From NCBI GenBank assembly GCA_029964075.1, contig CM057135.1:248001-312000 (forward strand): a stretch of 64,000 nt of DNA. Direction: 5' to 3'. The notes beneath the pieces are model-generated. The model saw only the letters and a list, made by a program, of their open reading frames with translations, was not told where the DNA came from and searched no databases. Made by a program: the position numbers and the translations under genes. This DNA comes from Patiria pectinifera. Lineage: Eukaryota; Echinodermata; Asteroidea; Valvatida; Asterinidae. Shown in pieces: positions 53,261 through 63,993 of this stretch. Positions within the stretch are counted from its first letter, which is position 1. Each line of letters begins with the position of its first letter.

Positions 53261-56200
53261 CCTTCACTTGTCTTCTCGGCCTCTGAAAGACACAACAGAG
53301 AAACGGTTGAGTTACATTACTGCTACTGAAAATTCCTACTCCAGTACAATCTGCAAAGTACATAGTAGGCTCTTGGCATCCTCGGTAGGCGCCATTCTTT
53401 GTTATTTCTACAAATAACAAGAAATGCCTTGCTGGATTTCTTCTCTGCGGTTGTTGCGTCTCAACGCAGCTAGGCTCCGGTATCGTACTCGGGATATCTG
53501 CCTGGGGTAGCTCGTCTGCTTGCGGTTGGTCGCTCACATCATCAACCTGTCTCGTCTGGTGCTCTACTTGCTGCTCTACAGACCTTGAAGCTGGAGACCC
53601 AACGCAATCGTTCTCCTCATTCTGGATCACCAACCCATCTCCGGCCGGGTCACTGTGGTCTGTCACTGGCGTGTCTGGTCTCATGTCATCCGCAGGCGTA
53701 ACCTTCGTAGGCTCTCCTACTTTCCATGGTTCCATTGGCTCACCAATGTACGGCTTAAGGCGATCATAGTGAATCACCTTCAGCCTTGCACGAGGCGACC
53801 TTTGAATTCTGTAGGTCACATCGGATAGTTTCCGGACAATGAGATAAGGTCCTTCCCATTTACGTTGGAGCTTTGGTGACTTTCCCTTTGTCTTGGCAGG
53901 ATTGTATAGCCATACGAACTGCCCTTCAGCTAGTCTGTCTCCTGCGGCTCTTAGGTCGTAATTCTTCTTCTGGCGCCTAGCACTTTGTTTCAGGCAAAAC
54001 ATTGCTCTATCGTGGGCGGCCCTCATGTTGTCTCTCAACTCCAATGCATAGTCACTTGCCACCGCTTCTGATCCGTGGTCCACCTTAGCAGGCATTCCGC
54101 TCATCAAGTCGATTGGTAGGAAAACCTCTCTGCCTAACATAAGCATGTTAGGGCTTTCACCTGTCGACTCTTGTGGGGTAGCTCTGTAGGCAAATGTGGC
54201 AAATGGAAGTTTGGTGTCCCAATCCCGTTGATGTTTATGTGGTTCGATCATCATTGAAATCATCGTCAGCAGCGTGCGATTAAATCTTTCAATCATCCCA
54301 TCTGATTTTGGATTGTAGGGCGTTGTGCGCGTCTTCTCGATCCCAAGGACTGTGCACATTTCAGAGAACACCTGGGACTCGAAATTCCTTCCCTGATCAG
54401 AATGCAAACTGACAGGGACACCGAAGCGACAGACGTACTCACTCACTAGCTTCTCTGCTACCGTTGTCGCCCTCTCGTCCGGAACGGGGTAGGCCTCGAC
54501 CCACTTGCTAAAGTAGTCACCTACCACAAGGATATACCTGTTTCCCCTTTCCGTCAGTGGGAGTGGTCCTACTATGTCCAAGGCGATTCGTTCCATAGGT
54601 GCGCCTACTGCCAGATGTTGGAGTGGTGCCCTTCTACGTCTCGCCGGTGACTTCTTGCTGGCGCAAACGTTGCACTGCCTTACCGCGGATCTCACGTCCG
54701 CACCCATTCCTGCCCAGTAGAATCGTTGACGCACCTTCATCATTGTCTTCTTAAGCCCGAGATGACCGCTGGACTTTCCTCCATGAAGCTCCTGAATCAT
54801 CGCCTTCCGGTAGGAGATCGGAAGTACAAGCTTCCAACTTACTCGGCGACCATCGTCTGACTCCCATCGCCTATACAGGATGTCATCCCTCATCTCGAGT
54901 TGGTCCCATAGTAGCCAATAGGACTTTACCACACCTGAATAAGGCGTAAGGTCGTTCCAACCAGGTCTACTCGCTGACTTCTTCATTTCTTGTATCACCC
55001 ATCGAATCGATGCGTCCTCCATCTGGGCATCTCGCCATTGTTCGTGTGTAATTGTTGGCTCTATGGTGACGACTCTTACCCCTGGCTTCTCGCCGGGTTC
55101 TTGTCTCGTAGGTTCTGTTACGCCCGGCTCGTCCAAAGGCGCCTCTGCTCTCCCACACTGTGTGCAAGGCTTCCTGGAAAGGCCGTCAGCGTTTCCATGT
55201 GATCGGCCCGCTCGATGAACAATAGTGAAGTCGTGTTCACTAATCACCTGAAGCCATCTGGCCATCTGTCCTTCGGGATCACGAAAATTCGTGAGCCACC
55301 TTAGCGCCCCGTGGTCTGTTCTGATGGTAATTCGCCTACCGTAGACATACTGCCGGAACTGCTTAAGAAACACCACGACCGCCAGAAGTTCCCTACGGGT
55401 CACGCAGTAGTTGCGTTCAGGCTTGCTTAATGCCCTACTGGCATAAGCCACCACTCTCTCTTGTCCATCTATTGACTGCGACAGCACGGCACCTATGCCC
55501 ACCCCGCTGGCATCTGTGTCTAGAATGTAATCTGCTGTTGGGTCTGGGTAAGTCAAAATAGGTGCTTCTTGCAACCGTTGCTTTAGCTCTTGAAAGGCGC
55601 CCTCGGTCTCGTCGGTCCATTCAAATTCACGTGCCTTCTCCGTCAGGCGATGAAGCGGTCGCGCCACATCGGCGAAACCCTTAATAAATCGCCTATAGTA
55701 AGATACTAGACCAAGGAAGCTTTGGACCTCCCTCACCGTCTTAGGCGTAGGCCACTCACGCACAGATCTAACCTTGTCAGGATCCGTGGTTATCCCATCT
55801 CCGGATACTACATGCCCTAGGTAAAGGACACTTTCCTTGAACAGCTCACACTTCTTGGGCTTAAGTTTAAGCCCTGCCCCACGCAGGCGCTGGAACACTG
55901 TCTCTAGGCGCAAAAGCTCCTCTTCAACTGTCCCTGCGAAGACTATAACGTCATCGAGGTAGACCAGCAATGTTTCCCAGTGGAGACCTGCCAACACCCG
56001 CTCCATAAGCCGTTCGAAGGTGGAGGGGGCGTTGCAAAGCCCGAAAGGCATCACCCGCCAGGAATACAGTCCCCCTCTCACCACGAAGGCAGATTTCTGC
56101 TTGGCCTCCTCTTCCAACTCCACCTGCCAATACCCCGATGCCAGGTCTAAAGTGGAGAACCACTTAGACCCAGCGAGGGAATCCAGCGAGTCGTCAATAC

Positions 56201-56696
56201 GAGGAATCGGATAGGAGTCTTTGATAGTCATGGCGTTCAAGCGACGATAATCAACGCAGAACCTCTTCGTCCCGTCTTTCTTTCTGACCAAAACCACGTT
56301 CGATGCCCAAGGGCTATCGCTGCGTTCGATGATGCCATTTTGCAGCATTGCCTGCACCTGGTGATGAATTTCCTGTTGCTCCTGTGTAGGATACCGTCGT
56401 GGACGTTCTCGTATTGGTGGGGAATTGCCGGTGTTGATCCTGTGACGTACTAGGTTTGTGCGGCCAATATCGGTATCCCCAGTGGAAAATACATCTTGAA
56501 AATCTTGGAGCAGTTTTCCTATCTTGTTGTGGTACTTCTGGTCAACGCTTCTCTTGCTCCTGTCGTACAAATCAGCAAGGTGTTCTGGCACTCCTATGCC
56601 ATCCCCAGGTTCTGGTGAAGTGTCTTGAGTCTCCTCGATGTCATCTGCTCCTACCGAGGTGAGCATTCCAGCTGTCGTCCTCTCCTTACCACACAT
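53261..56696 (-). CDS. gypsy B pol: reverse transcriptase, RNase H, integrase
   Basis: A long open reading of about 1,150 residues. RT: KRFCVDYRRLNAMTIKDSYP, MPFGLCNAPSTFERLMERVL, TLLVYLDDVIVFAG. RNase H: YILDTDASGVGIGAVLSQSI and ITIRTDHGALRWL. Integrase: HLGLKKTMMKVRQRFYWAGM and CNVCASKK form the zinc finger, then the DDE core with IALDIVGPLPLTERGNRYIL, VSLHSDQGRNFES and SDGMIERFNRTLLTM. A GPY/F-type module follows (KWEGPYLIVRKLSDVTYRI, LKVIHYDRLKPYIG). The order is that of Ty3/gypsy, similar in style to the 412/mdg1 group. This ORF reads through as it stands; its last residues overlap the accessory region. Confidence 0.95.
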
Positions 56697-57517
56697 TGTC
56701 TCTTACCAGGGTTAAACACCCTTATCGGCACCACTTCTTCATCCAATGTCACTAGCAGGCGTGCCATGACAATGCCCTTTGCCGTCATTTCGCTCCTGTC
56801 GGCAGGCTCCATGATGCCAAGACCAGTCGCCTGCGTCTTTCCTGCTAGACGCCCTGGAACTATCGCCTCATGCCCCGGCGGGATTCTTGTTGTCCGCTCC
56901 ACCACCACTCTTGCGCAGAAGTTGCTTCCCCGGGTGTCTGTACACTTCACCTTTTCGCCATTGAGGGTCAACTCCAAGGTCTTGAAATTCAGGCTTCCCT
57001 GTGTGGCAAGCAGAAAATCCATCCCAAGGATCCCTACTAACTCCCCAATGTTTCCAAACACAACATTCACTGCATGAGTGCTCTTCCCGACCTGCACGTC
57101 CACACAGGCACAGCCCAACGTCTGTAGGAGACTTCCATCGGCCGTCCTGACGCTGGCTCCTGCACCCGTTAACTCTGGCCTTTTTTCTTTCGAAATCTCG
57201 TAAAAGAGCGTAGATGACAGTAGTGTGTCGGTTGCGCCAGTGTCCACCAGTAAATTTACCAGTCTGCCCCGTATTGTCGCTGGCACAAACAAACCACTTC
57301 TCGCCCCGGCTATCCTTGGAGAAATCAGTGAACGCTTCCCACCGGTAGACTCTGTTAGTTTTTCTCTTGGTACACTGATGCTTGGCCCTTGGACTCCTTC
57401 AGCCGTCCCTCGGGCCCCTGGGCCGGCTGCTGCTCGTTTCCCGAGGTCTGCCTCTTCTTTGCAGGCGGTCTTTCGCAGTTCCGAGCGTAATGTCCCTTTC
57501 GCTGGCAGTTGTAGCAA
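56651..57517 (-). CDS. gypsy B aspartic protease region
   Basis: 288 residues with GRLVNLLVDTGATDTLLSST (DTGA active site) and GILGMDFLLATQGSLNFKTL (ILG motif), the pattern of retropepsins. It sits between the gag zinc knuckle and RT and overlaps both neighbouring readings by a few tens of bases, so frameshifting or similar read-through, as this group uses, would join gag, protease and pol. Confidence 0.85.
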   Translation of the reverse strand: MLQLPAKGTLRSELRKTACKEEADLGKRAAAGPGARGTAEGVQGPSISVPREKLTESTGGKRSLISPRIAGARSGLFVPATIRGRLVNLLVDTGATDTLLSSTLFYEISKEKRPELTGAGASVRTADGSLLQTLGCACVDVQVGKSTHAVNVVFGNIGELVGILGMDFLLATQGSLNFKTLELTLNGEKVKCTDTRGSNFCARVVVERTTRIPPGHEAIVPGRLAGKTQATGLGIMEPADRSEMTAKGIVMARLLVTLDEEVVPIRVFNPGKRQCVVRRGRQLECSPR

Positions 57518-58803
57518 ACCACATCAGCAAAATTGATCTCCTTCCTTCCTTCACCTGAGTAGGCGCCCCTAGGTCCGCTCCCTTTTTCCATCCAAGATTT
57601 TATTTCTTCCTGCCTCTTGAGGCCATCACTCTCTACACGCCGGTAATTCTCCTGCATTTCCTTTCTCAGCCCCTCCAAAGCTGCCTCGACGTCGCCCCCC
57701 AAGACTCTTGCAAATTTTGGAAATTTGCTCCCTCGCTGTTCTTCTATTCTGTGAAAACTTTCGGTGGCAAGGGCAGCCCTCACAGCTTCGTCCAAGGTGG
57801 TGGGCCTGGCGCGGAAAATGCCTTCTCGATTACCCTGATTTTCGATAGCGTCAGAAAAATGTCCCCTTGCTAGGCGATCGCGCCCTTCTTCCGATAGCTC
57901 AGGATACGCCAGGGCCGACAGCTCCCTTATGGCCTGTCCTAACTCTTGGAGAGTCTCCTTGGGGCCCTGACGCCTATGACGTAGCTCCATCAGATGATTT
58001 TCCGACATTCTTCCTGGTCCAAACCTCTTCTCTAGTCTGTCAATCAGGTCAGCGTAAGTCGGATTTGATCCAGCACCTGTGGCATTACCCAGCACCTTCA
58101 ATGCGGCTCCTTGGAGACTAGCCGCCAAGAATACTTCGGCCTGCTTCTCCGTCCATCCATTTGCAGACCTGCACGCCTCGAAGTGTTGTTTGTAGTCTCT
58201 CCATGGGCTTTTGCCAGTGTACCTGTCCGGGATTATATTTGGTCGTCTTGACATCACGCTTGGGTGACTACTTTTCGCCTGTACCTTGGTTTCACCCCCT
58301 GGTAGGGACTTGCTCTCGTCTTTACTCGCCTGTGCAGAATCATTCACCCCGCTACGCTGCTGACTGGATGCAGTCGAACTTCGTTGCCCGGACACTTGAA
58401 GGCTGGGGTCCTCCTGTTCATTGTGGGTTATTTTACTCTGCTCTGTGGTTGCAGGCGTTGTTGGTTGTAGACGGACTAATGTGCTGTGAAGCTTGGTGCG
58501 TGGTTTTGGAGTCGGCCTCACACGGGATGGGGGAATAGGCGTAAGTAACTCCCGAGTGCAGCCATTACAAAAATGAGTTGTCAACGACGTGCGCGCTGAC
58601 CCTCCAAAGCCCGAGTCCTCCTTCCGGTTTCTGCTTTGCTGGCGTAGCCTAAGAAGACGCAGCTCTGCCTCCAGCAGCTCAATTTTCTCTTCCATCTCAA
58701 GATCAGATGTACTTGTGGACGGTAGTCCGTCTTCTTCCCCCTGTCTGGCTGGTCGTGGGGTTACGATCTCTTCTTCAAAATCAATCAATAAATTCTTCGC
58801 CAT
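57355..58803 (-). CDS. gypsy B gag
   Basis: 482 residues starting MAKNLLIDFEEEIVTPRPAR. A charged coiled-coil start (MEEKIELLEAELRLLRLRQQ) precedes a capsid-type domain: PDRYTGKSPWRDYKQHFEAC, SLQGAALKVLGN, LEKRFGPGRMSENHLMELRH. One CCHC nucleocapsid knuckle, VCYNCQRKGHYARNCERP, follows near residue 440. The start codon lies about 110 bp from the 5' LTR. Gag proteins assemble the particle that carries the element's RNA. Confidence 0.9.
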   Translation of the reverse strand: MAKNLLIDFEEEIVTPRPARQGEEDGLPSTSTSDLEMEEKIELLEAELRLLRLRQQSRNRKEDSGFGGSARTSLTTHFCNGCTRELLTPIPPSRVRPTPKPRTKLHSTLVRLQPTTPATTEQSKITHNEQEDPSLQVSGQRSSTASSQQRSGVNDSAQASKDESKSLPGGETKVQAKSSHPSVMSRRPNIIPDRYTGKSPWRDYKQHFEACRSANGWTEKQAEVFLAASLQGAALKVLGNATGAGSNPTYADLIDRLEKRFGPGRMSENHLMELRHRRQGPKETLQELGQAIRELSALAYPELSEEGRDRLARGHFSDAIENQGNREGIFRARPTTLDEAVRAALATESFHRIEEQRGSKFPKFARVLGGDVEAALEGLRKEMQENYRRVESDGLKRQEEIKSWMEKGSGPRGAYSGEGRKEINFADVVCYNCQRKGHYARNCERPPAKKRQTSGNEQQPAQGPEGRLKESKGQASVYQEKN

Positions 58804-58897
58804 CTTGCCTTGGTAGGTGATGTTCCTAGGTAGGTGATTCCCTAGGTAGGTGATTCCCTAGTGTGGTAGTGTGTCAAGAAGTTTACTGCAGCGCCTA

Positions 58898-58914
58898 TCC
58901 CACTTCTGACACCA
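58898..58914 (-). other. Primer binding site of gypsy B, tRNA-Leu
   Basis: The plus strand reads TCCCACTTCTGACACCA, which is the 3' end of a eukaryotic tRNA-Leu including CCA (the human tRNA-Leu-CAG end differs at one base). Two bases separate it from the 5' LTR. Confidence 0.85.
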
Positions 58915-58916
58915 TT

Positions 58917-59592
58917 TGTGGCGGCCTGTGTCGACGTAGCCTGGGATTGCCCTCTGCCGACCCGACGAGCGGTTGTAGGGAAGGCCAGGGGAACAGGTCC
59001 GTTTTGGGGCAGTCTACCGCCAGGCGCTCGCAGCTGCTTCCTTCCACGCACCGGGGTTGGATTAGACACTATAGTTGTACTTGAGCGGACACAGGGGAAT
59101 GGGATGGGACTGGGGTCTGATGTTTCTACAAAACAGCACTCAAACTCGATGAGTAATTGGAATAATGATTTATTGAAACAAAGATCACCTTGGTAGGATT
59201 ACTATAGTGGCGCCTATGATCACCTAAACAGGGTTACACACTGAGGGAGAGCTTAAATATCTGCGGTGACTCGGTCTATTTACTCCAAAAAAGGGTGCAC
59301 TGGACTACACTGAACTACTCACAAGGCTAACAGTAAACGGGACGTGACTCTAACGGGACTTCCACGGACGTGACTCTGTGCGGACTCTGCAGTAACTACG
59401 ACGGACGGGACAATGACGGACGGAACGGAACTACTCACAGGACTTTGACTGCCTCGAACTGTTCCCGCCACAGAGTGACTTTCCCGCCACCGCGCACTGC
59501 TTATATAGCCGCGCGGTATACATGCGTCACGGCATTCATGAATAAACTAACTAAAAGAGGGCGTCCTAACTTCGGACCATAATTTCGCTACA
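58917..59592 (-). repeat. 5' LTR of gypsy B
   Basis: 676 bp, same ends as 50509-51184. The minus-strand sequence contains the promoter of the element by family rule; CTGCTTATATAGCCGCG at about 59500 includes a TATA-like box in inverse orientation. Confidence 0.9.
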
Positions 59593-60829
59593 ATATCGTC
59601 ATTTTTCGAGTAAACCCCTTTTGAAACCTTCGTGCACAAATAGACTGGTCTCCAGTGCCCTCTATGATCGTACTTAACTGCATTTCAGGGGCGGGAACTA
59701 GTCAGTTGTAAATCGTTTAAGCTATGCATACATTTCCAACGCGTCGAAAGTACAGTCCAGAGATTACAAACAGAGACCCAGGGTCCGTGTACAGTGACGC
59801 CGTGCACAAAAACGTTACATTCAACATAAAAACGTATAACGTGAGACCTTGCTTTTCCCATTGAAACGGTTTCCGACTTAAATGATATTTATACATCACA
59901 CTTTCCGTGGCATCCTTTATCATTTGTCAGTGAAGACAAGTTTACAGCTACTCGGCAAAACTGAAAATTATCCCCTAAACTGTCGCCTGTTTTGAATGTG
60001 TGACCCAATACTTTTGTGCTACACGACACGGACAAACACAAATTTGGCAGCAAATGCTCTCTGCTTTTTACGCAAAGGTTTGCAAAACTGACATTGATTG
60101 CCTTAAATTCCTGTCCATGTGGAACGAAAAAAATATCAAAGTTATTCGAGCGTGATGTTGACCGATACTTCAGTGGGTCAAACTGCGACTGCAAGCATCC
60201 ATGTTTGCTAATTATCAGTATTTCATACTTTCAGTACGCATGCGCGCATGCTAAATGAGCGGCTGAAACATACATGTTACACGCTTTATATTTTTGAACA
60301 CAATGTACCTGTAAACGCGTTAAAGCGTTTAGATTATATACCTTTTGGCGTGTTTAAAGCCTGTAACACTATATAAACGCGTTGACGCGTTTATAATAAT
60401 AGTTTTGATGTTTCAGAACTAAACACTATCTTAAATCACAAGAACGTTTTTGAAGTTTACTTTTTAAATCCATACAAGCAGAATTGGCATACACAGCCAC
60501 TGTGTTTTCTTTTTGCACATCAAACAAGGTACATTTTTTGTTTTTCTTTTTACAATCTGTTATGTGTGGACACACCAAACTAAAAGTTCAGTATGTCACA
60601 CACGGCAGAAAATGCAAATTAAATGGCAAGAATAAACAATTGGCCAAAACAAAAGGGATATGTGTTGAACAACAAGCAATTAACAAGGCGGGCAAACAAT
60701 GATGTCAATTCATAGAAATTAAGGTGTACGACTTTAATTATCCAAAGTCAATCCAAATCAGAATGAGATCAATTAAATGAATAAATTAATATAACACAAA
60801 GTAGGGGGGAGGCGGGTACCAGACTTTAC

Positions 60830-60982
60830 CCTCCCAATATATATCTCCTTTCTCCCAATATATCCCCCCTCTCTCCAAATATATCTCCCTCCTCTCCCAA
60901 TATATCTCTCTGTCTCCCAATATATCTCCTCTCTACCAATATATCTCCTCTCTCTCTCCCAATATATCTCTCAATATCTCAG
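60830..60982. repeat. Minisatellite, CTCTCCCAATATATCTC unit
   Basis: About eight degenerate copies of a 17-20 bp pyrimidine-rich unit with AATATATCTC. Confidence 0.85.
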
Positions 60983-61470
60983 TCTCGGAACCAGACCAAA
61001 ATTGAAGATCTCTCTCACTGGCCGATGTGTCTAATTGCTTATAAATCCAAAAGTCTGACCTCTTAAAAAAAATTAAAACAAATTATATTGATATATACAG
61101 GTTTCACAAGTCCTAAGTTCCCCCCAACATTATTCTTAATTAATGAAATAGAAATGCACGATTTCAACAACATCCCAAATGCAAATGATAGAGGGCACTC
61201 TTCTGCCCATCTTGTGAGAAAATGATAGAAATCCAATCACGCATACCAACACGAAGCTCATTTGAATGAAAAAAGTGCCAATAAAAAAGTTGCAGTAAAT
61301 TGCATTGCTCCAATGTACTGGTTGAGTGATCCTGCAAGGCAGGGTAGACTTTCATTAATTAATAACTTTACCTTACAAAGGTTTCCTTGTTTATTAGGAT
61401 GTTTAACTAAAACAAGACGCAATCTTGGTAATCTAACAGATAATTGCAGACCTTTTAATGTAAGGATGAC

Positions 61471-61595
61471 AAAGAAAATGCAAATTAAATGTAACATTTT
61501 TGATATTTCTCATGTAAAAACAAGAGCCTCTACTTGAAAGAGGATGAACAAGAAAACCAATTTCAAAAATGTTACATTTAATTTGCATTTTCTTT
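61471..61595. repeat. Perfect 33-bp inverted repeat with 59-bp spacer
   Basis: AAAGAAAATGCAAATTAAAT (then GTAACATTTTTGA) at 61471-61503 is mirrored exactly at 61563-61595. It lies just beyond the end of the minus-strand integrase region. It may act as a terminator between converging genes of the Polinton, or be a small fold-back insertion. Confidence 0.7.
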
Positions 61596-61604
61596 TTTCA
61601 TTTA

Positions 61605-62393
61605 TCACTTTTTTCCGTAATATAAATATCTAACCATAGCGTCTTGCGGTAAATTCTGCTCTTTTGTTTTAACGGGATTAGCCGGCGATTGCCGGGCTCG
61701 GGGTAGTTTAACAGCCTGTAACGGTGCTTTAGCTATTAATCTTGTCCTTTTGTCGTTTATAGCCTGGATCACGCTGGTTAATCGGTCAACCCATTTTGTG
61801 TTTCTACTCTCGGGATTTAACATTTCTTAAGCGTACCGATGACCAAACAGTCTCTCGGTTAGTGTTCGATTACATCTTTCTACGGTACCCTCCGATCGGT
61901 GGTTTACGGGTTCGCCGACGATAATCTCGACGTTTTTTGTGGTCATGAATTGTTTAAAAGAGCCTTTAAATTCGGAACTGGCATCTACTCTCAGGGTTTT
62001 AGGGTAACTCAAAGGAGATCTCGCGTAAGTCTTGACGATAGCATCTCGCGTGGATTCGCCGTTTTAGAAACCAAAGGTTCTGCTTCGTGGTATCAACTCG
62101 CAACATCGAAAACCGTCAAAGTGTATTATAAGTCTTGCGTTTTACTTTATCCCGGGTAGGTATAGCACATCCATTTAGTGAAAGTCGTTTGGTGTTTCAA
62201 ACTCTCGCAAAGTACTCGTAGGCCTGGGTACATACGCAGGACCCGGTAGATAAATTTGCCAGATTGCTTGTTTTTTAAGCCAATCTCTGATTACCTCTTT
62301 ATCGATTTTGGTTTTATCGTGTAAATGGTCGACGGCGCTTTCACCTTTCCAATAACCGCTTGGGCTATAATACAGTTTAGACAATGTTTTCAT
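61605..62393 (-). pseudogene. Polinton integrase, fossil
   Basis: Minus-strand pieces show LYYSPSGYWKGESAVDHLHD and WLKKQAIWQIYLPGPAYVPR at the amino end, then RVDASSEFKGSFKQFMTTKN with EPVNHRSEGTVERCNRTLTE (core D and E residues). Near the carboxyl end is NTKWVDRLTSVIQAINDKRT. This layout is that of Polinton integrases, which insert the element and leave 6-bp duplications. Broken. Confidence 0.75.
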
Positions 62394-62426
62394 ATATTAT
62401 TTAATATAAAAGACGTTTATAACAAT

Positions 62427-62826
62427 ATGGCTAGCGTTGCTATGATGATAGGAGGCGCGATCGTCAACGCCTTAGCTTTTACTGGTTCAAACTTTTTTTT
62501 TTCAAATTTAAAAGTCGACGAGGAGCGATATAACAACTCGCAGCCGCCAAAGATCGGTGGCAACGAGAACGAACGAAATATCTAGATTTTTTCAACGAAC
62601 GTATCAAAAACAAAATGCCTCTAAAGAAACATTTTCCGACGTAGACCTAGCGTTGCGTTACTACAACAATGTGAGTGAAGAATCTACCGAACTACCCGTA
62701 GGACTGCAACGCCAACCCAAACTCGAAAATTTTTACGAGCCTAGCGACCAACAAATAGAAAGAGAACTCGCATTTATCGCGGGAGGAACGCTATTGGTGG
62801 GCTTCTTGGCTTACAGATACCTTTAA
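62427..62826 (+). pseudogene. Polinton PX-like small membrane-type protein, fossil
   Basis: Starts MASVAMMIGGAIVNALAFTG, a hydrophobic amino end I know from the small Polinton protein often called PX. It ends ELAFIAGGTLLVGFLAYRYL, a membrane-segment-like tail, after YEPSDQQIER. The middle has FSDVDLALRYYNNV. Broken; function in the family is uncertain. Confidence 0.55.
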
Positions 62827-62849
62827 ATTTAAAACTTTTTATAAATAAA

Positions 62850-63993
62850 ATGAATACGTATGGAAAAAAGCTCAATCCCAGCAGGCTATTAACCCCCCCC
62901 CCCCGATCTATCAAGGTTGAGAGAAAAGAGATGGTCATTACCCACAATCCTAGTAGTATATCGGCGGGGCAAATGCGGAGGGTCAAGTTTCCTCAATTGG
63001 GCGTATACGATGTGATCTTACTCGACACTTGTTAACTAGCTTTCTCCTTAGAACTCGACGGTGTAAACGACAAAAGAAACCATTTTTGGCAATTTAGCCA
63101 GAAATTTAGTCAGCGAAATCAGCGTCAGGCTTCACGGTAACGAAATCTTGAGTTATCGCCACGCTGACGTGTATCACAACTTTAAAGACAATTGGCTCAA
63201 CAGCTCAACGACTCGAAACATGGCGTACTCTGGCATAGAAAAAGAAAACGTGTCTAAACTAAGAACGGGGGCAAATGATGCTAACGCGGGCGCCAACACC
63301 GGTAAAGATCAAGCTATCGCGGATGCCTATGGTAACAGATATTGTATTCCCCTAGATATTGACAAACTGACTTCGCATCACCCTTTTTACCCCAGCGGTT
63401 TAAAACAACCTCTGACGTACGAGATAAAGTTTAACGATCAAGAAAAATTCGTCAACAGTACAGATACGTCGGCGATGTATTCTATCTCAGACTTGACTCT
63501 CGAATACGAAGTGGTGACCAACGGAGACCTAGCTATCACCATCAGAAATAAACACCAGGGTTAAATGCAATACCTGTTTGATAAAATCCACTCGCTAGAA
63601 GTTAGATCCTTTAACAAATCGGACACGCTTTGGAACGTCAGCGTCGATCAACCCATCAGGAGTCTCAAGGGTATTTTGTTTTTGTTTCAAGATCTCACGG
63701 ACAAAAATCCGCAGCGATTTTATGATCCAAAAATAACGAAAACATCGGTGACCGTAGAAGGTAAACCCAATCAACTTTACAGTCTATGCAAGTACGGTCT
63801 GTGGCTTGATTTTAGAAGTAACGACGACAATTCCGCTCACGGATCCGGTAGGAAACTTGAAGACGGAGGAGGCATCAACGTTCAATTTATCAGAGAAGCC
63901 GAAAGTCAAGGTGACCTCACGATGTACGTCTTTTTGGTGATGAATGCTCAATTGAACTTGGAAGATGGGAATTTTAAATCTCTGTTAAGTTAA
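62850..63993 (+). pseudogene. Polinton capsid-like region, fossil
   Basis: Readings in order: MNTYGKKLNPSRLLTPPPRS, RRVKFPQLGVYDVILL, RHADVYHNFKDNWLNSSTTR, KDQAIADAYGNRYCIPLDID, YEIKFNDQEKFVNSTDTSAM and SDLTLEYEVVTNGDLAITIR. The remaining 140 residues are rich in beta-type alternation. This set matches my memory of the Polinton PY protein, recognised by others as a double-jelly-roll major capsid protein. Broken. Confidence 0.65.

Larger units (their letters stand above)
50509..59592 (-). mobile_element. Ty3/gypsy LTR retrotransposon B, young
   Basis: A 9,084-bp element bounded by 676-bp LTRs (TGTGGCGGCC...TTTCGCTACA on the plus strand), with ATAT at 50505-50508 and 59593-59596. Gag, protease and pol run on the minus strand, with an extra coding region after pol. 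The LTRs differ at only about 1 percent, so the insertion is recent. It looks nearly whole, with at most a few breaks. Confidence 0.95.
50047..60276. mobile_element. Non-autonomous DNA element, copy 2, split by gypsy B
   Basis: The pieces 50047-50508 and 59593-60276 together match 1859-3019 along their length. The outer ends are CACGTATGTTTCAGCC and the inverse of CATGTATGTTTCAGCC. TTAC stands on both sides (50043-50046 and 60277-60280), supporting a 4-bp target duplication. Confidence 0.8.
60277..61604. other. Mostly non-coding DNA left of the Polinton relic
   Basis: Includes ACGCGTTNANGCGTTTA-type motifs at about 60312-60400, a pyrimidine-rich minisatellite (60830-60982) and a perfect 33-bp inverted repeat (61471-61595). 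A plus-strand reading at 61262-61537 (91 residues) has no recognised motif. It ends inside the left arm of the inverted repeat and could belong to the Polinton. Confidence 0.45.

Noticed and set aside
60830-60982. CRISPR-like array
   Set aside because: Units are contiguous and degenerate, with no unique spacers, in a eukaryotic context; it is a minisatellite.
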